64,000 nt of DNA. Origin: Tridacna crocea (taxonomy: Eukaryota; Mollusca; Bivalvia; Cardiida; Cardiidae). This document shows positions 1 to 38,240 of the stretch, piece after piece. The notes below the pieces were generated by a model, which was given only the letters and a program-made list of their open reading frames with translations, ran no database searches and had not been told where the DNA came from. The DNA lies in assembly GCA_943736015.1 (NCBI GenBank), contig OX031065.1, forward strand, positions 30,270,427 through 30,334,426, given 5' to 3'. The position numbers were made by a program, and so were the translations under genes. Positions within the stretch are counted from its first letter, which is position 1. Each line of letters starts with the position of its first letter.

Positions 1-117
1 TTGTCTACACATTAGAACAGCCGCATTAAAACAATTCTTAACGAGTGCCAACAAAAGGATCAAAGAGAAAACACAAATGGCTTGCAACATGGGAAAAGGG
101 ATGGTAGGGTATTAAAC

Positions 118-200
118 ATAAAGTATCGTCTCGGATCAGCCTGGGCAGTCCGCACAAGCTAATCAAGACAGCACCTTCGCTTTTTTGTTCGTTTTTTTTT
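118..200. repeat. Foldback repeat with GCAGTCCGCAC core
   Basis: GGATCAGCCTGGGCAGTCCG and CACAAGCTAATC form imperfect inverted arms. I recall a similar foldback from heterodont bivalves. Confidence 0.55.
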
Positions 201-239
201 TAGGCAATTTTCTGTTTTGCTAAAGTCCACTGTATCACA

Positions 240-365
240 AAATCTAATGTAGCTGTAAAGGGCTGTTTTGGATTAGCATGTGCATTTTCTCTTTTTCCGA
301 CAATGTTTTCAAAAGGCTTCTATCTAGGGGTAGTAAAAACCAGGGATTGCTTGGTTGATACATCT
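240..365 (-). mobile_element. Family A MITE fragment
   Basis: Only one hairpin arm (GCATTTTCTCTTTTTCC) and the 5'-type end of the element remain. Confidence 0.6.
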
Positions 366-427
366 CTGTGACGCATGATACAAAGTGAGTCATTACAATA
401 TTGTGGACCAATATAGTCCATCTTGTC

Positions 428-654
428 TTACTCATTATCACAAAATCCCGACTTTTAATGACCATATCAAAAAAAACTTTTGAAAACATTGTGCGAAAAG
501 GAGAAAATGCTTGTAACCAGCATTTTCTCTTTTTCCCGCAATGTTTTTCTACCCTACCCAAATCAAATTTCAATTCTTCAGTCACTTTTGTTTTGTCGTC
601 TGCAAATGCTTTCAATTTGGACAAGCCAAACATATTGTTGTTTGGTAGAGTTAA
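428..654 (+). mobile_element. Family A MITE
   Basis: Full-length but diverged copy. Family A consensus: TTAACYCTTTACCAMAC ends, an internal palindrome with CATTGTGGGAAAAGGAG and CTCCTTTTCCCACAATG arms around GCTGGTWACCAGC, then GTCGTCTGCAAATGCTTTC. Total length is about 228 bp. The TTAA ends point to piggyBac-type mobilisation. No transposase frame is present in the window. Confidence 0.85.
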
Positions 655-681
655 CCAGCCAATGAGTCATGAAGTAGAATG

Positions 682-874
682 CAGTGCTCCAGATAGAGGG
701 AGTGATTTTGATTTTAGAACTGAAAATATTCATCATTCTCCACTAAACCCTATGCTGTGGGTACTCATTAGAATTGTCTCATCGAGACAATTCTAATGAG
801 CACCCACAACATAGAGTTTCAAAAAGATATAATGGATTTAGAAAACCATCACTCCCTCTTATCTGGAGCTCTGG
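682..874. mobile_element. Family C hairpin MITE
   Basis: Ends CAGTGCTCCAGATA and its inverse CAGAGCTCCAGATA. The centre is a palindrome, GAGACAATTCTAATGAG with its inverse and CTATG flanks. GAATG borders both sides, a possible 5-bp target duplication. Confidence 0.85.
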
Positions 875-1011
875 AATGAGCTGCAGAAAACTGACCGATA
901 GCAGCAAGTTTCTGACAGAGTCGGGCTGTGCAACCTGCATTGACTGACATGGGCTGATAGTTTTTCTATGTGCATAAAGCCCCCTTTTCAAGGATCATGA
1001 CTCAAACATAC

Positions 1012-27444
<26,433 letters not shown>

Positions 27445-27528
27445 TTTCTAAGTCAAGTTTGTTGATAGTTCCTCCTATAACTGCTGGTCCATAACAGCAA
27501 GAAATGGGTTACAGGACAGTGACAAGTC
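27445..27528 (-). other. Probable 5' UTR part of the CHD first coding exon
   Basis: An acceptor-like ctttcag lies just upstream of 27528 on the minus strand, and an in-frame TAG sits two codons before the ATG. A non-coding first exon further right is inferred; its position and the promoter cannot be fixed from sequence alone. Confidence 0.4.
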
Positions 27529-27611
27529 CTGAAAGTGATAGAATTATAATTCCCTTCAGGTTATATCTTTATCATCTGACAAAAAATTGGGGTTGTCCAA
27601 ATTGAGAGCAT

Positions 27612-27833
27612 CAACCCCTTTACCAAACAACAAATTTTTGGACTGGATCAAATTCAAAGCATCTGCAGACAGCAAATCTTGTTAATCTGATGATTTCTGA
27701 CTTTGACAGGGTAAAAAAGATTGTAGAAAAATGAGAAAATGCGCCACCAGTATTTTCTCGTTTTCTCACAATGTTTTCTGTAGGCTTTTTTCTCTGAATT
27801 GTTGAAAGTCTGGATTGTGTAGTAAGGAGTTAA
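27612..27833 (-). mobile_element. Family A MITE upstream of the CHD 5' UTR
   Basis: Diverged copy, partly paired hairpin, end GTAGTAAGGAGTTAA. Confidence 0.75.
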
Positions 27834-28354
27834 TAGACCACAACCCAAACTTATGCAGTTTCACATATTGATTTATCTTATCTGAATGTTTATTGTCTGT
27901 ACTACTTGACATGGTCCAACTTCATTACAGGGGCCAAACTGTGCCTAAACAAGCTGAAAGCAATACTTACTCAGTGCTCGCGCTGCCAATCGACATTATC
28001 GACATTTGTCAATTTTTTATTTCAGATGTCGATTAATTCTTCCAATTGTCAATAAAAATTGTAGATTAATTTATTCCCAAAAAAGTCGGGTAAAATTTCC
28101 TTTACATGCCTAGATCACAGGTTAATTTGCGCCGGAAATGTGTGGTAATTGCTTGTTTCACACCTCGGTGGACGCAGACTTGGGCAATCAACAGGTCACA
28201 AAGGACTGGTATATTATACAACGCGTGACGTATTACTCTAAGCCGTTAATTGGCCATTACTGTTTGTTTCTTCTTAAATTTTGATTGACCACGTTAACCA
28301 ACGCGGTGATAAAAAGGAGCCAAACAGATGTTACTACGTTGACATTATAAAACT

Positions 28355-28505
28355 GAAATTCACGTAACAAATTTTGGTTACACGCGAGTCCTCGAGTAAG
28401 AAAAAACGAAAAAAAAAAAACATTATCCGCTTAACTTTTGTAAAATGACAAGATTTAAAGTTACTTGCTACCCTTATTGATAATTATAGTCAAATCATGC
28501 GGAAT
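28355..28505 (-). repeat. Fragment related to the 1.3-kb element
   Basis: Contains AATTTTGGTTACACGCGAG and TACCCTTATTGATAATTA, an inverted and diverged match to 16590-16745. Lies upstream of the CHD start codon. Confidence 0.65.
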
Positions 28506-28684
28506 CAAGCTGCCGACATATAATGATGACAAAATGCAATTGAAAAAATGTAAATGTGTGTGCAATTCACAACATATTTTTAACTGATGAACAGTACTTA
28601 CTGCTTTCCTAGTTAACAGCAAATATACAGAAACTACTGTTTGTGCATTTTAAAGAGTTACAGGAATATTTACAAAGACTGACA

Positions 28685-29151
28685 GATGTTTCGGTAATAG
28701 ACGAGTTCGGTAACATAGACTTATGTAGTAAATCCATTGGATGTTTCGGTAACAAAGCAATTATATTGTGTTTATGTTCTATGACGTTCTTTACACCTAA
28801 TGTATAGCTTTGAATTGTTCAAACCTTTTACTTTTGCACTTTTCACCCTTTTATCCCTTGATGGACAGGATCAAACCTGTCCATCCTTTTCCCCTTGATG
28901 ATGATGCCAATCCACATGGTTAATGCATGTATATCGCATGGAATGCAGTATATAACAAAAATATTATTTATGAAACAAAGTAGGAAATACAAATTAAGGA
29001 TTTAAATAACCAAGGTTTGAACAAAATAAAGCCATGCATGGGGTGTATAGAACATCATGATACATAAATATATAATTGCGTTGTTACCGAAACAGTCAAT
29101 CGATTTACTCTATAAATCTATGTTACCAAACTCATCTGTTACCGAAACATC
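28685..29151. mobile_element. 467-bp foldback element with about 100-bp inverted ends
   Basis: The left 100 bp (GATGTTTCGGTAATAGACGA onward) reappears inverted at the right (ending CTGTTACCGAAACATC). TTTCGGTAAC occurs twice in each arm. Non-coding centre. Family unknown. Confidence 0.78.
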
Positions 29152-29909
29152 AATAAATTTTTACAACCATGAATTCATAAAGTAAAAGTTAGTAAAGCAA
29201 ATTTACACATTTTCTAAAAGTTGGATCCAAGTTGAAATAATTGCAGCACAAAAACTTGTGAATTGTACTAAGTCAGTCTAAGACATTCTCTTCATTGAGA
29301 TGATATGGCTCTAGTAAAGATTTTATGAAATTTTGATATTTTCGTTAATTACATACAATGAACAGTTCTGAAACCACATAAGACCCGAGTTATAGAAAAT
29401 GAGAGCTTCAACTGGGATCATAGTCTAGCAGGCTACTTCAACTGGATTGGCCATTTCTCTATCATGATCACCTAATAACCAGTGGGCTCTGATTACAATA
29501 CAAACAAAGGAAATATTAACAAAAAACATTAAGAAGTTCTTACTCCCCAATGTGTGATTCTGATAAATATTGACAAATGAAAACATGGTGGTGGATTACG
29601 AAACTGGACAATCAATGACGGCTAACCTTTCATTTAAAACTCTAGATTAAAGTTCTTGTCTCCTTCTATTCTCTCTAAATACCGAAAAACTACAAGGCGG
29701 ATATTTACTCAACCGGAACGGCAATGAGGTTAGGTCCCCTAGCTCCATGAAAGCCAAAAAATTGGCCCAATCAAAACTCTGGATCGGCTTGAAATATTTG
29801 TTTATTTCCAGCCAAAACACGTGTTTCACACATGGAAAATTCGCTATAAATGTTCTAGAGTAATTCCTGTTTTTCAAAAATTCATTTATTTCATCCAAAT
29901 AGCATTATA

Positions 29910-30155
29910 ATGCTTTTGACGAAAAACGAACAATGCAAAAAGTGTGATTTGATCGCCATTTCGGTCGATTTTTTGGACGAAATTATCAAAACAGAAGCTC
30001 ACGCAGAACAAGGAGATATCCCGTGGTCTGACCCCTTTTTCAGCAAAATTCAACGTAGAAAATACTGTATAATTAACGAAACATTGTTATTAGACTTGAA
30101 TTTAACTCTCACCTGTGAAATTTGTTACAACTATTCAAGATTTTTTATAGAATGA
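29910..30155 (+). CDS. Hypothetical small ORF with two CxxC pairs
   Basis: 81 codons on the opposite strand to all recognised genes. Contains QCKKC near the start and LTCEIC near the end, spaced about 57 residues, which could bind zinc. I do not recognise it with confidence. The spacing recalls the C18orf21/RMP24 RNase MRP subunit family, but nothing else confirms that. It lies 2.5 kb upstream of the CHD start. An 83-codon frame runs divergently at 29898-29647. Either or both may be chance. Confidence 0.25.
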   Translation: MLLTKNEQCKKCDLIAISVDFLDEIIKTEAHAEQGDIPWSDPFFSKIQRRKYCIINETLLLDLNLTLTCEICYNYSRFFIE

Positions 30156-31224
30156 CTTTGTAGATCACACCGCTAATTCTCAACATCATGTATCGACGAA
30201 ATACGCCAAACAGCGGAGTTATTTGATTGGCCAGTTTCACAGCCCCCGCTAAGGTCTTGTTTTCAGCTCAATGCTTATCAACAATATTCACAGTGTGTAG
30301 AAAATGTATACATGAAATCTCACAAGGGAACTGATGCTGTGTATATCATCAAAACACCTATCAATCAGCCAGAAAACTATTATTTGATAAAGTACCATTT
30401 TAATAGCAGTTGTCTAAGGACCAATGAAAATCATTATAACAAACATACATTATAATTGAATATCTCAATGCTCATCAAAAGTTGACCAATCATTGTAGGG
30501 GTCATGAACAAGTGCCCGTATGGAATTACTAAAATGAGATAGCGGCGTATCTATTTATAGATTGCGACCAACTGCAAATCTTTAATGTTCAAAGGGTCGA
30601 TTTTCATTATCGGTTTGAATGTGAGAAAATAGTCGAACATAAATAGCGCGGGTAAATATTGAACGTGCTCTAAGGTGTTCAAAATCACGCATTTTTTCAG
30701 CTTAAGACCAAAATCCATATTTCAAATGTGGGTTTTCCCCGTTGTCCTGGCTATGTATATAGCAAGAGATGCACTGTTAACCCTACGAAGATACCAGACG
30801 ACACAGTCTTAGACTTGTGTAATATTGCATAATGTTCGCAGTTGACAAGTGGATTGGAGCTTAGTCTACAGAAATTGTCTATAAAGACTTTGAGCAATGC
30901 ACAAGAGAAAAGGTGGCAAATTTTGGTTATCGATGCAGTTCTCCTCTTCCTAAACCAAGATACACAGGATTTCTTACTTGCAGTAGTTCTGGATGTAGAG
31001 ATAGATCTACATGCATGTATTTGTCTTCCCTCAAGGGACATAAAACATAGGTGGGTTTTGTTAAGGGTTGGATCTTGTGTACCTGTTTGACGCCAATATA
31101 GTCGACGACTTTGTAAATCATTATGAGAGAAGGCCCGGAATAAGTTCAGTTATATAGTCTAGTAGATCTAAATTTTTAAATGGGTTGAATAGAGATGCGT
31201 AGAAATTATAATAGCCGATATCAA

Positions 31225-31292
31225 CACAGAAATTCGACATCCTACGCTCAAAATATATGATAAAATATGAAAAAAAAAAAACTCCCCATTAT
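31225..31292. repeat. Family E half copy, diverged
   Basis: ACAGAAATTCGACATCCTA then GATAAAATATGAAAAAAAAA and CTCCCC. Confidence 0.55.
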
Positions 31293-31344
31293 AGGCGCCT
31301 ATAAAACACGCTTCTTGATACGCTGGTATATTCTAAGATTTTTT

Positions 31345-31579
31345 TTAACCCTTTACCAGAAGACAAAATTTTAGCCCTGTCCAAATTGAAAACATTTGCA
31401 GACGACAATTTCATAGTGGCTCGCATGACGTAATTTTTCTTTGATAGGGTAGAAAATATTTTGGAAAAGGAAAAAAAAAATGCTGGTTACCAGCATTTCT
31501 CCTTTTCCCCCATTGTTTTCAAAAGGATTCTTTCCAAGGATACGTTGTCAAAAGTCGTCAGCACGTGGGAAAGGGTTAA
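31345..31579 (-). mobile_element. Family A MITE
   Basis: TTAACCCTTTACCAGAAG to GGGAAAGGGTTAA; moderately diverged stem. Confidence 0.85.
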
Positions 31580-32582
31580 CCATATAGATCTAGTTTGATC
31601 AAAGAATATCAAATTCCAGTGATATCAGACAGCATAATACAACAGCCCACTTAAAGTAACAATAAAGGCAAAAAGTAAACCAAGGGGGCGTTTAAATACA
31701 TTTTCACTATGAATATCATACCATTCCAAAGTTTGGAAGTTATTTAGAAGACGATAACCTGTCATTGCATAGTCAGTCTAAGTGTTAGTTGCTGACAGAG
31801 AAATTAATTTCAAAACTAGCCTAAAATCTGCCAGGTAGCCTTGTCCTTTGCTCACTTTAGCGACTTATATATCGGCGGACCACATGATAACAGACTGTCA
31901 TCTCCACAATATTTTCCATACTTTTAAACGGTGATATGTACGTTAAATGTATTGTGACACTTGTTTTATACATTTTAGGCTTTACTGGGCCTATAAATTA
32001 TTTCAGATGTAGGCCTAGATCTAATACTCGGTCTGAAAACTTCAATTTTGTTGAACCATTCGATACCCTTGATACGCAAATTGAAAAAGAGCAAATGATA
32101 CATTCAGGCTAGCGAACTAATACATGTAGCCTATAGATACGCAAGCTGTTCATAGTGCTCACACTTTCACAGCAATGTTACCAAAGCACTGAAAGTACTG
32201 ATGAGGTGAAGATGCGATTGTTGAAGTCCAGCTGTTACTTCAAATGGATCTTGTAAGCATGCTGTGGTGTATTATTTGCCAAAAAGAATGAGACAGCTTT
32301 CAGCCAGTAGAGCTAAAAATGACAAAGGGAAATAACTCAGACAGCACGAGGTAGAATTATGGTTCTTTTGCACTGCACTCTGTATTATTGCAACAAACAC
32401 AAATGCCAAGTTTAAAGTCAATTGGACTGGAGATGACAAAGTTATGCTCCGAACAAAGAACTGGACGCTGCCTGCCCATAGGCCATGGGTGATCTTCGAC
32501 AGGTGTATAAAAAGTTCCGACTGGAAACTTTAGATGGATCACATTGAGAAAAAGTGCAGTGCATAAGATTGGACAGCCTGTC

Positions 32583-32812
32583 CTAACCCTTTACAATAAG
32601 GTCCCACTTTTTAATGATAATGAGGAAGAAAGCTTTTAAAAAACATTGTGGGAAAAGGAGAAAATTATGGTAATCGGCATTTTGTCCTTTCTCCACAATG
32701 TCTACTACCCTATCAAGGACATATTTCATCATTTGAGCCACCTCTAATTAGTTGTCTGCAAATGCTTTGAATTTGGACCAGTCAAAAATTTTGTAGTTTG
32801 ATAAAGAGTTAA
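32583..32812 (+). mobile_element. Family A MITE
   Basis: Full length. Stem apex mismatched (TATGGTAATCGGCAT). Confidence 0.8.
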
Positions 32813-33057
32813 GTACATGTACTAGTATATAGAGTGTTTGGGTTTGGAAAGTGGCACTCATTCAGTGGTAAGGCAGCAGGTGGGGGTATTCAACTGCGGC
32901 AGTTCAATTTTTCTTTTGCAAGTTATTCAATTATTCTAGTCAGTTGTGGTGTGAATCCAGCTCGGCATTCTTGCTGAAAATGAAATAATACCAGTATATG
33001 TATCTTCAAAGTGTTCACTTTTATTCCTGGGAACTGGAAATGAATTCTTCAGACTGT

Positions 33058-33285
33058 TTAACCCATTAACAGACAACAAAATTTTAGCTTTGTCCAAACT
33101 GAAAACATTTGCAGACGACAATTTCAGTGTGGCTCAAATGCTGTAATTTTTCTTTGATAAAGAAGAAAACATTGTAGGAAAAGGAAAAAATCATGGTTTC
33201 CAGCATTTTCTTCTTTCACACAATGATTTCAAAAGGCTTCTTTCCCAGGAGCATCAAAAGTCGGCATTGTGTGGTAAAGGGTTAA
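33058..33285 (-). mobile_element. Family A MITE
   Basis: TTAACCCATTAACAGAC to GTGGTAAAGGGTTAA. Belongs to a subfamily with CAGTGTGGCTCAAATG inside. Confidence 0.82.
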
Positions 33286-33487
33286 ATACTTACTATCGGT
33301 AGGTGTCATCATTTGGGGAGAGGAAATACTGTCTGCACTGATAGCAGCTCTTGCAGTTTTGGTCTCATTATATACATGTACCAGTTTTCCATTACAAAAG
33401 TCAGTTTTGTCAGTTTGTCAAAACCTTTTGCAAATTCTTCTGCTTCTAAATGTGTATGTCCAGAGATAAACCCCTTGAACAAAGACC

Positions 33488-33717
33488 TAACATTCTTTAC
33501 CATACAATCCCGACTTTTAAAGACCCTGAAAAAGAAAGCTTTTGAAAACATTGTAGGAAAAGGAGAAAATGCTGATAACCAACAGTTTCTCCTTTTCCCA
33601 CAACGTTTTCTATCCTTCCCAAATTCAGTTCAAATTTTTGAGTCACATCGATTTAGTCGTCTGCAAATGCTTTCAATTTGGATAGGTCTAAAATTTTGTT
33701 GTTTGGTAAAGAGTTAA
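33488..33717 (+). mobile_element. Family A MITE, first of a pair
   Basis: Ends in TTAA 33714-33717, shared with the next copy. Confidence 0.85.
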
Positions 33718-33942
33718 CCCTTTACCAAACAATCCCTGGTGTTTACGACCCTGAGATAGAAGCCTTTTGAAAACATTGTGGGAAAAGGAGAAAATGCTGA
33801 TAACCAGCATTTTCTCCTTTTCCCACAATGTTTTCTACCCTGCTGGAAACAAATTTCAATTTTTGAGTTACGCTTATTTTGTCATCTGCAAGTGCTTTGT
33901 ATTTGGAGCAGTCTAAAATTTTGTCGTTTGGTAAAGACTTAA
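33714..33942 (+). mobile_element. Family A MITE, second of a pair
   Basis: Near-intact, paired stem with apex CTGATAACCAG. Confidence 0.9.
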
Positions 33943-34130
33943 TAAAACAATGAAACTTTCAACTTGTTCTAAAGTGAAAGCTTTTGCCAACAACTCTTAA
34001 AATGTGTCTGAGAGTATGGGATTTGCCTGAGATAGGATAGAAAACATTGTGAAAGGAGAAAGCAAGCATGGTTACCAGCATTTCTTCCTTTTCCAACAAA
34101 GTTTCAAAAGCCTTTTTTTTCACAGAGACA

Positions 34131-34336
34131 TTAACCCTTTACCACACAATCCCGACTTTTAATGACCCGGAGAACAATGGTGGAAAAGGAGAAAATGCTG
34201 GTAAGCAGCATTTTCTCCTTTTCCCACAATGTTTTCTACCCTTCAAAAACCAAATTTTAGTTTTTCAGTCACATTTATTTTGTCGTCTGCGAATACTTTC
34301 AATTGGTCTAAAATTTTCTCTTGTAGTAAAGAGTCA
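34131..34336 (+). mobile_element. Family A MITE
   Basis: TTAACCCTTTACCACAC start, good right stem arm, right end decayed to AAAGAGTC. Confidence 0.8.
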
Positions 34337-34359
34337 AAACCTGGGATTGTAGTATAAGG

Positions 34360-34540
34360 TTAACTCATTACCAAATGACAATATTTTAGGCAAGTCCAAT
34401 TTGAAAGCATTTGCAGACGACAAAGATAAAAGTGACTGAAAATTGTTCTGTGAGCAGCATTTTCTCCTTTTCCCACAATGTTTTCAAAAGGATTCTATCT
34501 CAGGTTCATAAAAACCAAGGATTGTTTGGGAAAGGGTTAA
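34360..34540 (-). mobile_element. Family A MITE, one stem arm lost
   Basis: TTAACTCATTACCAAATG to GGGAAAGGGTTAA, with the arm next to the right-type end deleted. Confidence 0.75.
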
Positions 34541-35417
34541 ATGTCCACACTGGCTGCTCCCTCACATTATTACTGTGGAAACAATAATCAGTGGTGAGAG
34601 AGAGAGTGGTGAGACAGCATTTTGTCATCATCATATGTCGGCAGCTTCTGTCACAGATATTCGTAAAGTTGTGCTGTTTTTATATCAATTTGAACATATA
34701 CTGTACTCCACAGCTTTATGGTGTATGACCTAGGAAATATGAATTGGTGACTGGTCTGTGCCTTTGTCTATCTGGAGGAGTCATGATTGCGATCATCAGT
34801 CTTCTGACAAAAATTGACCGGGTCAGGATTGAAATCACATCAACAACCCTATTTCCAGTCCTGCATGTTACGAATTTAGTAACCAGGCTTTACCCTGCAA
34901 GACATAGAAAAACTGACAACCAATAAACCACATGTGGTCAATTTTGTACAGTAAAACATACAAGTAATTGTATGAAACTGAAGTTCTACTAGGCTATATC
35001 CCAAATAATAATGAAAAACGCATTGGTGAACACTAGCGAACTATGGATTTATTATCATTTGTGGTACTACATTAATGCCAATGAAAAAATAATACATATA
35101 AATGAAATCAGTATGGGCATAGCAAAACTTGCATATATGCACCAGTATCTACCAAAATACATAAATCAACTCCATCAAAGTAATTACTGGTTCATATCAC
35201 TAACTGTACCAGTGAAGTACTACAAGTGAAGCTTTCACAAACTGGAGTCTGTAAGTGCATCGCCATAAAATACAACAATGCACATGTTTGTCATTTTAAC
35301 AGACCTCCACTGAATGCTACAAAAAGCTCTATTTCTTACTTTATCTAAACTTTTAACAGCCCAAAATGAAGTCAAATGTTTCTTTTCATTAAAGCTCTCT
35401 TCCTTGTGTGATTTGTC

Positions 35418-35597
35418 AGAGCTTAAGAGAGGGAGTGATGGTATTCTAAATTCATTATCTCTCCAGAACCTTATGCTGTGGGTACTCAACAGAATCGTCT
35501 CAATGAGAAGATTCTACTGAGTACCTGTAACACAGGGTATACAAGAGAAAAATTATTTTCTATTTCAAAATTAAAATCACTCCCCTTGTTTGGAGCT
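35418..35597. mobile_element. Family C hairpin MITE
   Basis: CAGAGCTTAAGAGAGGG to TTTGGAGCTCTG, with the palindrome changed to ACTCAACAGAATCGTCTC and a matching arm. Confidence 0.78.
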
Positions 35598-35686
35598 CTG
35601 AAATTGTGCAAGTCTGTGAAATGTATGTCTCTAATTACTCAGGATGGTATTGTGTTGATTAACCCTTTACCACACAATCCCAAGAT

Positions 35687-35915
35687 TTAACCCATTACCA
35701 AACGACAATATTTTAGACTGGTCCAAATTGAAAGCATTTGCAGAGGACAAAATAAAAGTGACTGAAAGTTTGAAATTTGTTTTGTGAAGGGTAGAAAACA
35801 TTGTGGGAAAAGGAGAAAATGCTGGTTACCAGCATTTTCTCCTTTTCCCACAATGTTTTTTAAAGGCTTCTTTCTCAGGGGCATCAAAAGTAGGGATTGT
35901 GTGGTAATGGGTTAA
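35687..35915 (-). mobile_element. Family A MITE, possibly nested in another
   Basis: Near-intact. Directly left sits a 32-bp stub (35659-35690) that is the left end of a plus-oriented copy, ending at its internal TTAA. Confidence 0.88.
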
Positions 35916-36069
35916 AGTCAGTATAGATAAAGACTTCTGAAATCATCAAAGGTAAATGTAACCACCATTTTCTGTCTTTTGCATGATTCTTTACAATCCC
36001 CTTACTGACAAGCCCTATAATTTAAGCTGTAGCAATTTCAAAATGGACTGGTCCACAGTTTTGGCCTAT

Positions 36070-36299
36070 CCTAAACCCTTTAGCAAATGACAAAATTATA
36101 GACTGATCCAAATTGTAAGCATTTGCAGACAACAAAATAAATGTGAAAGAAAAATTTAAATTTGGTTTGGGAAGGATACAAAACATTGTGGGAAAAGGAG
36201 AAAATACTGGTTATCAGCATTTTCTCCTTTTCCCACAATGTTTTAAAAAAACTTCTTTCTCAGGGTCGTTAAACATCGAGATTTTGTGGTAAAGAGATA
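36070..36299 (-). mobile_element. Family A MITE
   Basis: Ends CCCTTTAGCAAATGAC and GTGGTAAAGAG. Stem well paired. Confidence 0.82.
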
Positions 36300-36701
36300 A
36301 AGACTGAATGACAAAAGTTCAGAAGCTATATTCAAATGCAATTCTAAACTTGATTCAATTACTAAATTCCAATACCAGTCAATTTGGTAAGTTTTGAAAT
36401 TTAGAAATTAAACAGTACATGTACTTGGAAACACTCGTGAAAACCATCTTCTGTATCATCTGAATAGGGGCAACCTGTTAAGCCCATACCCAGATGAGAA
36501 AAAAAGATATCTCCATCTTGAATGCATTTTGCAAGCAAATTTTTTTTTGTTGTTGTTGGAAGATGGATTTGTCTCCAAGGAAGGTAGAAAACTTCGGTAA
36601 AAAAGGTGAAAATGTTGGTTACAATTATTTCATCCTGTTTTTCCCACATTGTTTTGGAAAGCTGGGAGGGTCTGTAAAACTCAGGATTGTTCGGCATAGG
36701 G

Positions 36702-36929
36702 TTAACCCTTTACCACACAATCCCGAATTTTGACAACCCTAAGAAAGAAGCCTTTTGTAAACATTGTGGGAAAAGGAGAAAATGCTGGTAACCAGCATTT
36801 TCTCCTTTTCCCACAATGTTTTCTACCCTATCAGACAGCTTAAGATCATAAGTTCAAATTCTGAAGTTGTTGTGTGCAGATGCTTTGAATTTGAAATTGT
36901 CTGAAATTCGTTGTGTGGGAAAGGGTTAA
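36702..36929 (+). mobile_element. Family A MITE, near-intact
   Basis: TTAACCCTTTACCACAC to GGGAAAGGGTTAA, full stem at about 36760-36825. A truncated minus copy abuts it on the left (36570-36705). Confidence 0.88.
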
Positions 36930-38240
36930 TCATTCTGCCTGTATTCAGCCCATGGCATAATTATGGCAAAGTTTTGCTTTGCCCAAACTCAAATGACAAA
37001 ATTGCACAGTACTATATATAAACATATTTTTTTTGCTCAAGCATAAATTATCATCTCTAACAATATGACCTCACTAAACCCTTCCCTTATATCTCAGCAT
37101 GTCAGCATGCAAAGTGGATGTATTCAAAGTGCTAGAAAATTTAACCTCAAGACATTTCAGTAGTAAAAGTATTTGTCTATGAATGAAAATCTGTTTGGAC
37201 ACAAAATACAGTCACTAAGTCCAGATTAAATCTTTGAACTTAACAAGACTATATCAATATTGAAAACGATGTGAAAAACAAGGAATTTTTTTTTATATCT
37301 AACTGCACAGTTGACCAATGGAGTTCAAAATTGTCTGAAAAAAATACATTTCTGCCTGCACTTGGCCTGTCATGTAACCTTGACAATGTGACTGTACTTC
37401 TTTTAATGACATTGAAATTTCAAGTAGTTACCCCAATACAGCTACACAGTGATTCCAAGCATAATGATTGCAGGAACCAACTGTGGCTTAGCATTAAGGA
37501 AGATGTGAACATATCTTCCAGGCAAAAAAGGGACTTTAAAGAACTCAATGAGCCTCAATTCTTTAAATGATACATGTTAATGACCCTAAAGAGGAAGGTT
37601 GACCTAAGGATACTAAAACACAAATAGAAAGACTGATTCAATTTAATCATGAGCAGTTACAAAATAAGAGTGCTGCTACACTTATAAACTACCAAATAAA
37701 GGAATTTTAGTGTTGTGTGTGAGACCTATATTTAATGAACTTTTCAAGGTTGAACTAATTCTGAATGTTGGGTGATTTTCAAACATCTTGTGTTTTACAG
37801 TCATAAAATAGCATTATAATGAATAATGATCTGTCTAAAAAAAAAAAACAACTCAGAACAGGTTTGAAATAGGCAAACCACTTGAGCTATGCTCTGACAA
37901 AAGTGGGCTTAATGCATCTGCTAGAAGAATCAACCCAGGTGTGCCATTGCAGTCGGGACAGGTTTACCTGGGTTGAAAACTTTTACTTTCTGTCAATTTT
38001 CTGCATATAAAAGGATTTATATGTCTTGTGATTCAGTTGGCTGTTGGATGAAATTGATTTTATTGTCAAAAACTCACATCTGGTACCTACAGCTAGTAGT
38101 TCTCAAAATCAATATTGCAATGGCTTAAAAATGTTCATCTATTTAGCAAATAACAACATAAAATATACAGATATCTAAAACAAGACATAACTTTGTAAAT
38201 TCTGTAACAAGTTCACAAAACTTCCTCTTTCTTTACATTA
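36930..38240. other. Intergenic stretch without recognised genes
   Basis: AT-rich DNA between CHD and Rab2 with one foldback repeat near 37900. Frames here show no recognisable protein. Confidence 0.5.
37890..37980. repeat. Foldback repeat variant
   Basis: GTGGGCTTAATGCATCTGC followed by the palindrome CAACCCAGGT and ACCTGGGTTG. A truncated relative is near 52850-52925. Confidence 0.5.

Larger units (their letters stand above)
29152..31340. other. Unassigned upstream region of CHD
   Basis: Low in recognised MITEs and with less repetitive texture than its surroundings. It contains the two divergent short frames near 29900 and a GATTGGCCAG (CCAAT-type) motif near 30223. It may hold the CHD promoter and first exon, which is inference from position only. 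Confidence 0.35.

Noticed and set aside
428..654. Many 60-130 codon frames across the window sharing NQHFLLFPQCF- or FSVTFILSSANAFNLD-like peptides
   Set aside because: They are translations of the family A MITE in different frames and orientations, so the similarity reflects a repeat and not a protein family.
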